A stretch of DNA of 64,000 nucleotides. Source: CAZKNJ01 sp964554185 (GTDB lineage Bacteria; 4484-113). Position numbers and translations under genes: made by a program. The notes under the pieces are model-generated. The model saw only the letters and a list, made by a program, of their open reading frames with translations, did no database searches and was not told the DNA's origin. The stretch covers positions 1 to 64,000 of the forward strand of contig CAZKNJ010000003.1 in assembly GCA_964554185.1 (NCBI GenBank). The letters run 5' to 3'. Shown here piece after piece: positions 1 through 8,737 of the stretch (the stretch's first letter is position 1; every line of letters starts with the position of its first letter).

Positions 1-938
<938 letters not shown>

Positions 939-1024
939 TCTACTTGATTGACATCTCTGCAATTTGGTATCTGCAGATCCAAATCACGGTTTCGCGTGAA
1001 CACGCGCGCGTGCTCGCACAGCAC

Positions 1025-1038
1025 GTGCCTAGCGACCA
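1025..1038 (+). other. Possible 5' stub of a 5S rRNA gene
   Basis: The 14 bases GTGCCTAGCGACCA resemble the usual 5' end of bacterial 5S rRNA (form nCCTgGyGaCCATAGCG) and lie about 85 nt after the 23S end, where 5S is normally found. The match stops abruptly and runs into unrelated sequence. Over so few bases this may be chance. Confidence 0.2.
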
Positions 1039-1056
1039 GATTCTTACACAACAGCA

Positions 1057-1085
1057 TTGACTCCTTTACATATGACTGCTAATCT
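1057..1085 (+). promoter_or_regulatory. Sigma70-type promoter for the zinc-ribbon membrane gene
   Basis: A -35 TTGACT at 1057-1062 and a -10 TAATCT at 1080-1085 are separated by exactly 17 nt. The predicted start of transcription near 1092 leaves a short leader containing GGGGAGGG before the ATG at 1114. It is the only clearly two-part promoter I found in the window. Confidence 0.55.
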
Positions 1086-1113
1086 TCCATTCTATACTCC
1101 GGGGAGGGCGTGG

Positions 1114-1722
1114 ATGGAAGGCGAAACACAACAATGCCCGCAATGCGGAGCGGTTCTGCCCGCAGATATTGAGCATTGTCCTGAATGCGGGACTCAGCTG
1201 ATATTGCGCTTGGAAGGTGACGCGGCGGGACCTCCTCCATTCATTGAACACAGCGAAGCCGCGCGTGAGGCTTACATAGCTGAGCAAGCGGCATTGGAGC
1301 GAACGAAGGAGAGCCCGTTGCCAGGCGAGGAAGTAGATGAGCGCTTCGTGAACAGCTATTCCTGCGCAACCGGCTGCTGGTTGTACCTCTGTAACCGCGT
1401 TTTCTGGCCGATCGTCGTTATCGGATTCCTGTTCGGCAGCTGCAGTGACATTTGGGACAGCCAAATCGAATGGGCTGCCGAGAAGGGCGACAATGTGTTG
1501 GCCGACAGCTTGACTGTCGTTGGCCTGCTGATAGGGCTTACATGGCTCGGCTTCCTCCTTTGGTTAGGACGCATCATACGGCGCAAGCGCTGGCAGAGAC
1601 TCAAGTACAAGTCCTTTCAGCAGTTCGTTGCTGAAGAGAGAACCTGGCATATCATCGGTCTGATCTGCTGGATATTGGCGCCTATTGCTTGGATACTGGT
1701 AGCTTTGCTGGAGCCAGCCTAG
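1114..1722 (+). CDS. Zinc-ribbon protein with three membrane segments
   Basis: Predicted 202-residue integral membrane protein of unknown function. The N-terminus holds a double CxxC zinc ribbon (CPQCG then CPECG, spaced by about ten residues), followed by a charged linker rich in Glu. Three hydrophobic segments follow, starting with the one around the FWPIVVIGFLFG stretch, then LTVVGLLIGLTWLGFLLWL, and a last one ending in AWILVALL. I chose the ATG at 1114 because it follows GGGGAGGG by five bases and sits downstream of a good promoter; an in-frame TTG at 1057 would overlap that promoter. Base composition is more AT-rich than most of the window. It stands alone after the rRNA operon. Binding of a metal is inferred from the cysteines only. 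Confidence 0.7.
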   Translation: MEGETQQCPQCGAVLPADIEHCPECGTQLILRLEGDAAGPPPFIEHSEAAREAYIAEQAALERTKESPLPGEEVDERFVNSYSCATGCWLYLCNRVFWPIVVIGFLFGSCSDIWDSQIEWAAEKGDNVLADSLTVVGLLIGLTWLGFLLWLGRIIRRKRWQRLKYKSFQQFVAEERTWHIIGLICWILAPIAWILVALLEPA

Positions 1723-1840
1723 CTCGCGTCCTGCTTGCGGCCGGAATCTAACTCAGTGATTGGGCAGTGATCTTCCCGCCAGCATCAACAAGGAGCCCAT
1801 TGCTCTGCTAGAGCCATGCAACTCTGAACTATGCGAGGGG

Positions 1841-1954
1841 ATGGCCATGCGAAAACGCACACCGTGGGCTATCGGTATTGGAATAGCTGCCATCCTGCTT
1901 GGCATTCTCACACCGGTGTCGGGGCGCCCCGATGCGCTTGTGATCTTCGACTAG
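1841..1954 (+). CDS. Possible 37-residue hydrophobic peptide
   Basis: A short frame starts MAMRKRTPWAIGIG, runs through a single hydrophobic stretch and ends at TAG. GAGGGG lies just before the ATG. It could be a small membrane peptide or the truncated remains of a longer membrane-protein gene. Nothing else in 1723-1981 looks coding. There is no recognisable family, so support is weak. Confidence 0.2.
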   Translation: MAMRKRTPWAIGIGIAAILLGILTPVSGRPDALVIFD

Positions 1955-1981
1955 CCGGGAGAAGGCGCTCAGTCGGTGTGG

Positions 1982-2848
1982 TCACCGCGCATCCCGTAGC
2001 ACGATGCGGTCCTTGCCGGAGTTCTTTGCTTCATACATCAGGCTGTCGGCTTGCTTGATGAGTTCATCGATCAGCAGAGGTTCATCTCCGGCAGGACTCA
2101 CGGTCACTACGCCAATAGAGAGTGTCACCGGCCAGCCTCTTTCTTTCATTGCGGTCGGCAATCGCAGCCGGAGCTTCTCCAGCGCTATCTCCGTCTGAGC
2201 AGAGTCCGTTTCGGGCAGAAGCACAACGAACTCATCCCCGCCGATGCGCGCGGGAAGGTCATAAGAGCGAAGGTGAGCTTTCATAGTCTCGCCGATGACG
2301 CGCAGCACCTGGCTCCCGACCAGGTGGCCCCAGGTGTCGTTCACCTGTTTGAAGTCATCGCAGTCAAGGTAGGCCAGGCTTGCGGACCGCTTGAACCTGC
2401 ACATTCGCTCAAGTTCCAGGGCCGCCGTCTCGTAGAACCCGCGGGCGTTTGCCAGCCCTGTGAGGCTATCGGTCCTGGCGCGTTCTCGCTCGGCCTGCAA
2501 CGATGCCTTGTACACAAACACCGCAAGTGCGGTGATCGAGAAGAAGGCCAGGCGGATAGCGGCGTTCCAGTAGGGGATCAAATAGTGCGAGTACGTGTGG
2601 CCAGTTGCGAGATCTGCCGCGAACCATGATAGCGCGCACAGGAAAGCTACGGCCAGCGCTATTCTCTTGCTGAGAGAGAAGGCGGCGACAGCTACGGGCA
2701 CTACGTAGAAAATGGAGAAGCTGAGTTCATGGCCGGTGGAATAGTCACCGAAGCCAACCACGGCGATGAGCAGGAGGGCAAGCGCAAAGCTGGCCGCCTT
2801 GGGGAGACGGTCCAGCCAATCCAATAGCCTGTTGAGCCAATCGTACAT
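1982..2848 (-). CDS. Membrane-anchored diguanylate cyclase (GGDEF)
   Basis: 288 residues. Residues 20-115 form several hydrophobic segments of a small membrane sensor region, followed by a short linker and a GGDEF domain from about 125. The domain begins with the usual DSLTGLANARGF signature, has the nucleotide-site aspartates in LDCDDFKQVND, and carries an intact GGDEF at 203-207. RSYD at 194-197, five residues upstream, is a canonical RxxD inhibitory I-site. It should therefore be an active, product-inhibited enzyme making cyclic di-GMP from two GTP at the inner membrane. It is a single-gene unit. A TAGAAT box eleven bases before the ATG suggests a nearly leaderless mRNA. The signal sensed is unknown. 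Confidence 0.92.
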   Translation of the reverse strand: MYDWLNRLLDWLDRLPKAASFALALLLIAVVGFGDYSTGHELSFSIFYVVPVAVAAFSLSKRIALAVAFLCALSWFAADLATGHTYSHYLIPYWNAAIRLAFFSITALAVFVYKASLQAERERARTDSLTGLANARGFYETAALELERMCRFKRSASLAYLDCDDFKQVNDTWGHLVGSQVLRVIGETMKAHLRSYDLPARIGGDEFVVLLPETDSAQTEIALEKLRLRLPTAMKERGWPVTLSIGVVTVSPAGDEPLLIDELIKQADSLMYEAKNSGKDRIVLRDAR

Positions 2849-2859
2849 GCTTCGCGCCG

Positions 2860-2865
2860 ATTCTA
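2860..2865 (-). promoter_or_regulatory. -10 box for the diguanylate cyclase gene
   Basis: TAGAAT on the minus strand, ending 11 nt before the ATG at 2848. No convincing -35. The implied transcript has a leader of only a few bases. Confidence 0.45.
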
Positions 2866-2920
2866 CCCCATCTAGCTGCGTGATGTGGCTGGCTAACTCA
2901 TCTGGCGCGAAGTTCTAGTG

Positions 2921-3037
2921 ATGTGTTACTACCAGCTCAAAGGATGGTGGAGAGCATGCTGGCAGGCTAACATGATTTCACTTCCGATATTCATCGCAGT
3001 TGCCGCCGCTGCAGGCTACTTGGCCCTGAGCCGTTGA
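2921..3037 (+). CDS. Possible 38-residue single-pass peptide
   Basis: An ATG-initiated frame of 38 codons ends in the hydrophobic run MISLPIFIAVAAAAGYLALS and stops at TGA 3035-3037. It could be a small membrane protein, but no clear ribosome-binding site precedes it and no family is recognised. It is opposite in direction to both neighbours. Confidence 0.18.
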   Translation: MCYYQLKGWWRACWQANMISLPIFIAVAAAAGYLALSR

Positions 3038-3038
3038 G

Positions 3039-3116
3039 CTAGAATCCCGGCACAATCGCGTGGACCTCGACCTCCACCAGCGCATCGGGGAGGGCGAGGG
3101 CAACCAGGTCACGCGG
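3039..3116 (-). pseudogene. Possible C-terminal remnant of a RidA-like gene
   Basis: Reading on in frame past the thermonuclease stop codon gives 25 further codons before a second stop. They include DLVALALPDALVEVEVHAIV, which resembles the C-terminal strand of RidA/YjgF proteins (form ALPxxALVEIEAIAV). The rest of such a gene is absent, so this may be a leftover spliced onto the nuclease gene, or a former C-terminal extension cut off by a stop. The match is short and based on memory of the family pattern. Confidence 0.28.
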
Positions 3117-3821
3117 CTACGGCCGCCACAAGTTGAGGGCCTCCCTGCGGGCGGCGGCTTGAGCCGAGCGGAAGCGCTCCACATACTTCACATTCGGCGG
3201 GATGGTCAGAAGCTGCGCGTAGCCCCAGCGCAGAAGTTGCGCGTTGGCGAACACCGGCGCGCCGTCCTGTTCGCCCTGCGTCCACAAATACGCCAGCAGG
3301 CGGCCGTAGCGGTCACGCTCCTCTACGCCGGGCTCCAGCGCGAGCCGCCGGTTCGCCAGCATCGCCGCCAGAAACTCCTTCGCCGCCTCGCCGAACGGCT
3401 CGTTCTTGCCGCGGGTGATCTCTGGCGTGTCAACGCCGATGAGCCTCACCGCTTCCTCGCGCCCTTGAACCAGCACCCGGATGGTGTCGCCGTCAATGAT
3501 GCGCACTAGCGTGGCCGGCAGCAGCCGCTCGGGCTCCGGGGCAGCGGGCGGAACGCGTGGCTCATTCTCGCCAAGTAGCGGCGGCGAGCACCGCTGGCAC
3601 GGGCGCAGGCCGCGCGCAGCCGCCTCGGCAAGCGACAGTGGAATCGCTGAGTGTTGCAGCGACGGGCAGCCCTCAACGTGATAGCACGCACCGGTTCTGG
3701 TCGCGTAAACGGTGATTGCGTCCGCTGTGGGTGATGCAGCGCCGCTGCCATGGGTCGCGGGCAGCACCACTGCGGCGGCAGCCAGCGCGCACGCCAGGCC
3801 GAGTAATATTGTCCTTCGCAT
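3117..3821 (-). CDS. Exported staphylococcal-nuclease-like (thermonuclease) protein
   Basis: 234 residues. A signal peptide (RRTILLGLACALAAAAVV) is followed by a cysteine-rich segment (about 38-80) of the form CYHVEGCPSLQ...RGLRPCQRC, a small motif often found beside secreted nucleases. The SNase OB-fold domain follows from about 102, with RIIDGDTIRV, RLIGVDTPE and RDRYGRLLAYLW, giving the Arg, Asp, Glu and second Arg expected for phosphodiester hydrolysis with calcium. The chosen ATG at 3821 follows GGGAGGTG; an in-frame GTG two codons upstream is less likely. Likely role: degradation of extracellular or periplasmic nucleic acid. Confidence 0.9.
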   Translation of the reverse strand: MRRTILLGLACALAAAAVVLPATHGSGAASPTADAITVYATRTGACYHVEGCPSLQHSAIPLSLAEAAARGLRPCQRCSPPLLGENEPRVPPAAPEPERLLPATLVRIIDGDTIRVLVQGREEAVRLIGVDTPEITRGKNEPFGEAAKEFLAAMLANRRLALEPGVEERDRYGRLLAYLWTQGEQDGAPVFANAQLLRWGYAQLLTIPPNVKYVERFRSAQAAARREALNLWRP

Positions 3822-3834
3822 ACACACCTCCCTG

Positions 3835-3853
3835 GGGGCGCTTTCTGCGCCCC
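3835..3853 (-). other. GC-rich hairpin before the thermonuclease start
   Basis: GGGGCGC (3835-3841) pairs with GCGCCCC (3847-3853) around a five-base loop. It lies between the methyltransferase stop and the nuclease ribosome-binding site. It lacks a T run, so it may be an attenuator-like or stability element rather than a terminator. Confidence 0.35.
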
Positions 3854-3906
3854 GCCTCTACTCTCGCTCCTGGCTCCCCACCTAGATTATACCTGAGTCC
3901 ACCAGC

Positions 3907-4857
3907 TTAAGGCTGGCCGGGCCTTCCTGAGAACTGCGGCTGGTGCGGCTTTCGCCCCGCAACAAGCACAAGCGGAATCTCCGACGCTAGGATTAGCTTG
4001 TCCTCCGTCAGTAATTCAAGTTGCTTCTCGGTGCTCTCCCGCATGAAGCGGGCGAACCACCTGAGGTCACGTTTCCCCACCGCAGCGATTAGCCACTCCG
4101 GCGGCTTTGTGTCTCCAACGCCCTCCAGCGCCGCCAGCCGCTGCTCCAGTTCGGCCTTCAGCGCATCCTTGCGCCGCTGCATCTGCTCGCTCTGTTCTCC
4201 CGGCAGGATAAGCGAAACCGTTTCCGCGCGCCGGGCGACAATGTCGGTGAAGCCGGCGTCCACGAACATCTGCACCAGCCGGCGGCCGATAAGATAGTCC
4301 CCCTCGTCCCGCTCTCGCGTCGCCTCCCAGCAGCGGAAGTAGTACTGCGAGTAGCGCTCCCAGCTGCGGTCGTCCTCCAGCCCGGCGTTATCGTAGATGG
4401 AACGGAAGGCGTTCTGCGGCTCAATGCACGCCACCAAGCCGCCCGGACGGCACACGCGCACCATTTCCGCCAGCCCCGCCTCCGGCTGCGGCAGATGCTG
4501 CAGCAGTGTCTGGCACATCACGCGGTCAAAGGATCCGTCGCCGAAGGGTAGCGCTTCCGCCGAGGCCTGCCGGAAGGTCAGGTGCTCCTTCACGCCCAGC
4601 TTCTCGGCGCGGTAGCGCGCGGAGGCGAGCAGTTTGCGGCTGACATCCACTCCTACAAACGTCCCGCCGGGCAGGACGTGCTTCATGAGGCTGAATAGCA
4701 GGTAGCCTAGGCCGGTGCCCACATCCAGGCACTTGAAGCCGGGGCGCAGCCGGAAGTGATGCTTTGCCAGATACTCCATATACTCAGGCGTGAACAGCCC
4801 TTCACGCCCCGCGCCCAGCATTCGTCGGCACTTGCTCCAATCTGGTTGAGCTTTCAT
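3907..4857 (-). CDS. Class I SAM-dependent methyltransferase
   Basis: 316 residues. The N-terminal half is a Rossmann methyltransferase: motif I CLDVGTGLGYLLF near residue 40, the acidic residue of motif II in VGVDVSRKLL, the adenine-site ASAEALPFGDGSFDRVMC, and the post-motif LPQPEAGLAEMVRVCRPGG, closest to the UbiE/Methyltransf_11 pattern. The C-terminal half is helical, charged and not diagnostic, so the substrate cannot be named. The gene lies 24 bases after the PIG-L-type deacetylase on the same strand, and AAGGGG precedes the ATG. The two probably form an operon, which would fit modification of a small molecule or glycolipid. Confidence 0.85.
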   Translation of the reverse strand: MKAQPDWSKCRRMLGAGREGLFTPEYMEYLAKHHFRLRPGFKCLDVGTGLGYLLFSLMKHVLPGGTFVGVDVSRKLLASARYRAEKLGVKEHLTFRQASAEALPFGDGSFDRVMCQTLLQHLPQPEAGLAEMVRVCRPGGLVACIEPQNAFRSIYDNAGLEDDRSWERYSQYYFRCWEATRERDEGDYLIGRRLVQMFVDAGFTDIVARRAETVSLILPGEQSEQMQRRKDALKAELEQRLAALEGVGDTKPPEWLIAAVGKRDLRWFARFMRESTEKQLELLTEDKLILASEIPLVLVAGRKPHQPQFSGRPGQP

Positions 4858-4881
4858 ATTATCCCCTTGTATCCGCTCGGG

Positions 4882-5892
4882 TCACGGTTCGGTGCCCGGC
4901 GACAGCAACTCGTTGCGCCGTACGAAGGCCGCAAGGAACCGGTCCAGCGCCTTGAGCTGGCTCTTGTAGGCCCGCAGCGCCTGCGACTTAAGCTTGACCG
5001 CCTGGTCGTCCAAGTCGACCTTCTGCCATATCAGGCTTTTACCCCGGGGCGGCGGCTCCAGCGGCAGCTTGGAATGCCACCCCTTGGGCGTCGGCCACTC
5101 CAGGCCGCCGTGCACAATCCACGACCGCAGGGCGCTGAGCTTGCCCCCGCGCGCGAGTAACAGCTCCACCAGGTGCGCAGTGGCCCGGTGGTCGGGATGG
5201 GCGTCGTGGGTGGAGGGCGCAAGCACGACCGTGGGCGCCACTTCGTCCAACACCTTGTTGAAGTCACTCTCCAGGTTCTGCGCGGTGTACGCATTGCCTG
5301 GAGTGACGGCCTGATCGTACGGCACGGCGCTGACGCGTGTGTGCCGCGAAGTAAGGGGATTATCACCGCGCTGCTCCAACAGCCGCGACAGGTCGCCGTC
5401 GGGATAGCCCAGGAAGTGCAGATTCTCTGCAGGAACGCCCAGAATCGCCACCGCCCGCTGCGATTCTTCCATCCGGCGTTGCCCGAGCTCCAACATCCGC
5501 ACGTGGCCGGGGTCCGGCGTATGCGACAAGAGGATTTCGTCCCACTCAAACCCATCGCCCGAAGTCACCCAGACGATGTGCACCCGCGCACCCGCCTTCA
5601 GCGCTTGCAGGATGCTGCCGGCGCAGGCGACCACCTCGTCGTCGGGGTGGGGTGCTACCACCAGCAATGTATCGGCGGCTGACCACGCGGGCGCATCCTC
5701 CAGCACCGCGACCCGCGCGCTGTAGTAGGCCAGGTAGCCGAGCGACAGCAATCCGGGGGCGTTGATGACAAGCGCGGCCAAAAGGACGATGGCGGCGGTA
5801 ATCTGGAACGAGCGTTGCCTCGCCAGTTTCAGGGCCTTGGCGGCGAGGGAGGCGCCGGCTTTGTGGTTTGCCTGCAAAGTTGCCAATATCAT
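4882..5892 (-). CDS. PIG-L family deacetylase, membrane-anchored
   Basis: 336 residues. One hydrophobic anchor (about 29-58) precedes a LmbE/PIG-L domain opening with VVAPHPDDEVVACAGS at about 78-93, which supplies the His and Asp zinc ligands and the catalytic Asp. A second zinc-ligand motif, THDAHPDHRAT, lies near 225. Family members hydrolyse N-acetyl groups from sugars such as GlcNAc-inositol, bacillithiol or mycothiol precursors, or glycolipids; which one applies here is not visible. It lies upstream of the methyltransferase in the same direction. No clear ribosome-binding site precedes the ATG. Confidence 0.87.
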   Translation of the reverse strand: MILATLQANHKAGASLAAKALKLARQRSFQITAAIVLLAALVINAPGLLSLGYLAYYSARVAVLEDAPAWSAADTLLVVAPHPDDEVVACAGSILQALKAGARVHIVWVTSGDGFEWDEILLSHTPDPGHVRMLELGQRRMEESQRAVAILGVPAENLHFLGYPDGDLSRLLEQRGDNPLTSRHTRVSAVPYDQAVTPGNAYTAQNLESDFNKVLDEVAPTVVLAPSTHDAHPDHRATAHLVELLLARGGKLSALRSWIVHGGLEWPTPKGWHSKLPLEPPPRGKSLIWQKVDLDDQAVKLKSQALRAYKSQLKALDRFLAAFVRRNELLSPGTEP

Positions 5893-5978
5893 AGCCGCTG
5901 CCCGCCGCCGGGCTCAAGCCTATCTGGTGGTGGTGCAGGGACGGCCCCCCGGTGCTAGCCCCGGCCTCGCCCAGGTGC

Positions 5979-5987
5979 TAGTATAAT
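5979..5987 (+). promoter_or_regulatory. Promoter -10 for the enoyl-CoA hydratase operon
   Basis: TAGTATAAT ends 22 nt before the ATG at 6010, and a CAGGGGG ribosome-binding site lies between them. It probably drives the 6010-9784 gene run. Confidence 0.5.
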
Positions 5988-6009
5988 CCATCCACCAGGG
6001 GGCAAACGT

Positions 6010-6804
6010 ATGGATGTAACCCGATTCTTCACCGTTGATTTTGACGAGCCCGACGGCATCGTCACCATCACGCTCGACCGCCAGGACGACAAGTACAACA
6101 CCTTTGGCATGGCTTTCGCCCTGGCGTTGCAGGATGTCCTTACGCACTACCAGCAGAATCCCACGATTCGGGCGATGGTGCTGACCGCCACTGGCACCAA
6201 GGTCTTTTCCACCGGCGCGGACATTGTCGGCCAGTTCACCGACCTGGACAGCATGGCGGCGCGCGATTTCTCCTATCTGGGTCACAAGGTCTTCGCCATG
6301 CTGGAGGATGCGCCGTACATCACTCTCGCAGCCATCAACGGCTTCGCGCTGGGCGGCGGGCTGGAGATTGCGCTGGCGTGCAACTTCCGCGTGGCCAGCA
6401 AGCGCGCCCGTCTGGGCCTGCCGGAGATCAACCTCGGAGTATTGCCGGGGTGGGGTGGCACCCAGCGGCTGCAGCGCATCGTTGGCCAGTCGCGGGCGCT
6501 GCAGATGATCCTCTCCGGCGACCCCATCAGCGCGGGGACTGCGCTCGAATGGGGGCTGGTGTCGGCGGTATTCCCGCCGGAAGAGCTGGTGGAGGGCGCC
6601 AAGAAGTTCCTGCGCCAGTTCACCTCCAAGAGCGGCGACGCCGTGCGCGTGGCCAAGCGCACCGTGGTGAATGGCGCCAAGATGCACCTGGAAGACGCGC
6701 TGAAGCTGGAAAGCGAGGGCTTCGGCCTGCTGTGGAGCGGTCCCGACCGCGAGGAGGGCGTGAAGGCCTTCCTGGAGAAGCGCAAGCCCAAGTTCACCAC
6801 CTGA
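6010..6804 (+). CDS. Enoyl-CoA hydratase/isomerase family protein
   Basis: 264 residues, a full crotonase-fold enzyme. The oxyanion-hole segment AAINGFALGGGLE and the following PEINLGVLPGWGGTQRL are intact, and both catalytic glutamates of true hydratases are present (Glu119 and Glu139). The predicted reaction is hydration of trans-2-enoyl-CoA to 3-hydroxyacyl-CoA. A 3-hydroxyacyl-CoA dehydrogenase 3 kb downstream on the opposite strand would carry out the next oxidation step, so short-chain beta-oxidation or butanoate/hydroxybutyrate metabolism is likely. It is the first gene of an operon with holA, which begins three bases after its stop. Confidence 0.92.
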   Translation: MDVTRFFTVDFDEPDGIVTITLDRQDDKYNTFGMAFALALQDVLTHYQQNPTIRAMVLTATGTKVFSTGADIVGQFTDLDSMAARDFSYLGHKVFAMLEDAPYITLAAINGFALGGGLEIALACNFRVASKRARLGLPEINLGVLPGWGGTQRLQRIVGQSRALQMILSGDPISAGTALEWGLVSAVFPPEELVEGAKKFLRQFTSKSGDAVRVAKRTVVNGAKMHLEDALKLESEGFGLLWSGPDREEGVKAFLEKRKPKFTT

Positions 6805-6807
6805 GCG

Positions 6808-7788
6808 ATGCCCACCTGTCTCATAATCGGCAAGGACGAACTGCTCATACGCGAGGAGGTGCGCAAGCTCGCGCGCAAGGTTGAGGTGGATGTTTTCCAC
6901 ACGGACGACGTCAAGCTGGACGCCTTCACGCAGCACGCAACCACTTCCGACCTCTTTTCCAGCGAGCGCGTGCTCTGGCTGAAGGACGTGGCGTCGCTGC
7001 CCCGCTCCAAGAAGACCGCCGATGCGCTCATTGCGCTCTGCGGGCGGGTGCCGGCGCATACGACGGTGGTGTTCTCGCAGAACATTGACTTTGGCGATGA
7101 CTACCGCAAGGCGTCGGCCTTCCGCAGCAGCGCGGTGACCAAAGCGCTGGAGAAATCGGTTGACCGGACGATTGAGCCCAAGCTCGTGGGGCGGCAGTTT
7201 CGGCGCTGGGTGCTGGCGCACGCGGAGAAAGCCTACGGCCTGCGGCTGGAGGAGCGGCAGGCCGAAGAACTGGCGCAGCTCGCGGACGAGCGTCCCGCTC
7301 TGGTGGATATGGAGCTGCGCAAGCTCTCGCTGCTGAAGAAGCCGGACGCCACCGCCAATGTGCGCGAGCCGGTTTTTCGTGCCGTAGTCTCGCGCGCCAT
7401 CGGTGGCCGCATGCGCCAGCTGGTGGATGCGGCGCTGGAACGCGACAATCAGGCGTTCAACCTGGCAATGGACGCCTCGCGCACCGAATCGCTGGGGCAC
7501 GACTTCTACCGCGACTTCTACCGCGGGCTGCAACGCTTGCTGGCTATCCGCACCGATCCGCAGTTCCGCTCCCGGCCTGAGTTCAAGTCCTTGCCGCAGT
7601 TTCTAGTGGAGAAACTGCGGGCCGCCGCCCCGAAGTGGTCCACTCAGTCGCTGCTGGAAGCGCTGGCGCTGGTTACCCGCGCGGAGTTCCGGATGCGCAC
7701 CGGCCGGGTGGCGGGCAAGAGCCCCCAGGCAGCGGAGTTGAATCTGCTGTTGCTGCTGTTGAAGCAAGTGTTTGCGAGTCCGTCTTAA
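6808..7788 (+). CDS. holA: DNA polymerase III delta subunit
   Basis: 326 residues with the layout of HolA. The N-terminal AAA+-like domain lacks a Walker A (opening CLIIGKDELLIREEVRKL, the form that replaces the P-loop in this family), a strand RVLWLKDVASLP follows, the middle domain contains LLKKP, and the C-terminal helical collar has DFYRDFYRGLQRLLAIR and an LLLLLLKQ ending. The subunit opens the beta clamp within the clamp-loader complex. Sequence conservation in this family is low, so the call rests on layout and length. It starts three bases after the enoyl-CoA hydratase stop. Confidence 0.78.
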   Translation: MPTCLIIGKDELLIREEVRKLARKVEVDVFHTDDVKLDAFTQHATTSDLFSSERVLWLKDVASLPRSKKTADALIALCGRVPAHTTVVFSQNIDFGDDYRKASAFRSSAVTKALEKSVDRTIEPKLVGRQFRRWVLAHAEKAYGLRLEERQAEELAQLADERPALVDMELRKLSLLKKPDATANVREPVFRAVVSRAIGGRMRQLVDAALERDNQAFNLAMDASRTESLGHDFYRDFYRGLQRLLAIRTDPQFRSRPEFKSLPQFLVEKLRAAAPKWSTQSLLEALALVTRAEFRMRTGRVAGKSPQAAELNLLLLLLKQVFASPS

Positions 7789-7817
7789 GCGTTACAATGG
7801 TTGGCGAGGTGAAACAT

Positions 7818-8723
7818 ATGCTCAATCGCGCGTTACTTCTGGTCCTGCTGGCGGCGCTGGCGGTGTTGCTGCTGTCCTGCAACCGAGTGCAATCCGAAGG
7901 CAAGTCCTACTCCTCAGCCGGGAAGAAGCCCGGCTCCGGCACGGTGACGGTGGCGCCGGGCACCGTGGCCGGCGGCGAGGAGCAATCCACCGATGCCACC
8001 GGAGAAGCTGCGCCGGAGGCCGGAACCGCCGTGACCGATGGCGAGACTGCCCCCGAAGCCGGCGGCGAAACCACAGAGGACACTGACGCAACGAAAGACG
8101 ATGGCGCGGCGCAGGACGGTGAGCAAGCCAAGGAGGCTGAAGATAAGGGTGAAGACAGCGGAGAGGACAAGAAAGCCGCCGATGAGGGCGAGAAGAAGCC
8201 GGAGAAGATTCCGGCCAATCAGTTGCCCTCCAGGATGCGCCAGGTGACACGCGCGATGTTCGAAACCGACAAGGGCAATTTCATTGTTGCTATTTACCCG
8301 GAGATAGCCCCCATTTCTGCGCCCCATTTCATCAACCTGATTCAAGCTGGCTTCTACGACGGCATTGTGATTCACCGCTACGACCCCGGCTATGTTGTGC
8401 AGATGGGGCTGGTTTTCGGCCCGGATGGCTCGCCGCTGTATCCCGACAGCCCGCGCAAAGCCGAACTGGCTAACGAGACCATTCCCGATGAGCCCTGCCT
8501 GTCGGAGAACACCGACATGACCGTCTCGTTCGCCAAGCCTGACATGGCCAACGGGGCGTCCTGCCAGTTCTTCGTCAATCTGAGCGACAACCGCAAGCTG
8601 GACGATTACAGCCACGGATTCACCGTCATGGGGCAGGTGATACACGGGTCCGACGCCGTGCGCAAGCTGCGCGTGGGCGACAAGATACTCCGCGCCTATG
8701 TTCTACGGGAAGGCAGCTACTAG
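7818..8723 (+). CDS. Lipoprotein peptidyl-prolyl isomerase, cyclophilin type
   Basis: 301 residues from the ATG at 7818, which follows GAGGTG by six bases. The signal peptide ends in a lipobox (LLLSC, Cys21), so the protein is lipid-anchored. Residues 30-135 are a low-complexity linker of Gly, Ala, Glu, Asp, Lys and Thr, probably a flexible tether. The C-terminal 165 residues are a cyclophilin domain with FETDKGNFIVAIYPEIAP, the active-site block IHRYDPGYVVQMG (Arg and Gln kept, the usual Phe replaced by Tyr) and CQFFVNL. It should assist folding of exported proteins at the membrane surface. It sits between holA and thiL in the operon. Confidence 0.9.
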   Translation: MLNRALLLVLLAALAVLLLSCNRVQSEGKSYSSAGKKPGSGTVTVAPGTVAGGEEQSTDATGEAAPEAGTAVTDGETAPEAGGETTEDTDATKDDGAAQDGEQAKEAEDKGEDSGEDKKAADEGEKKPEKIPANQLPSRMRQVTRAMFETDKGNFIVAIYPEIAPISAPHFINLIQAGFYDGIVIHRYDPGYVVQMGLVFGPDGSPLYPDSPRKAELANETIPDEPCLSENTDMTVSFAKPDMANGASCQFFVNLSDNRKLDDYSHGFTVMGQVIHGSDAVRKLRVGDKILRAYVLREGSY

Positions 8724-8737
8724 GTCATATCAAAGCC

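Noticed and set aside
5920..7533. Long minus-strand open frame (537 codons) opposite enoyl-CoA hydratase and holA
   Set aside because: It is the antisense shadow of two well-supported genes in high-GC DNA, with His/Arg/Gln-rich composition and no recognisable domain.
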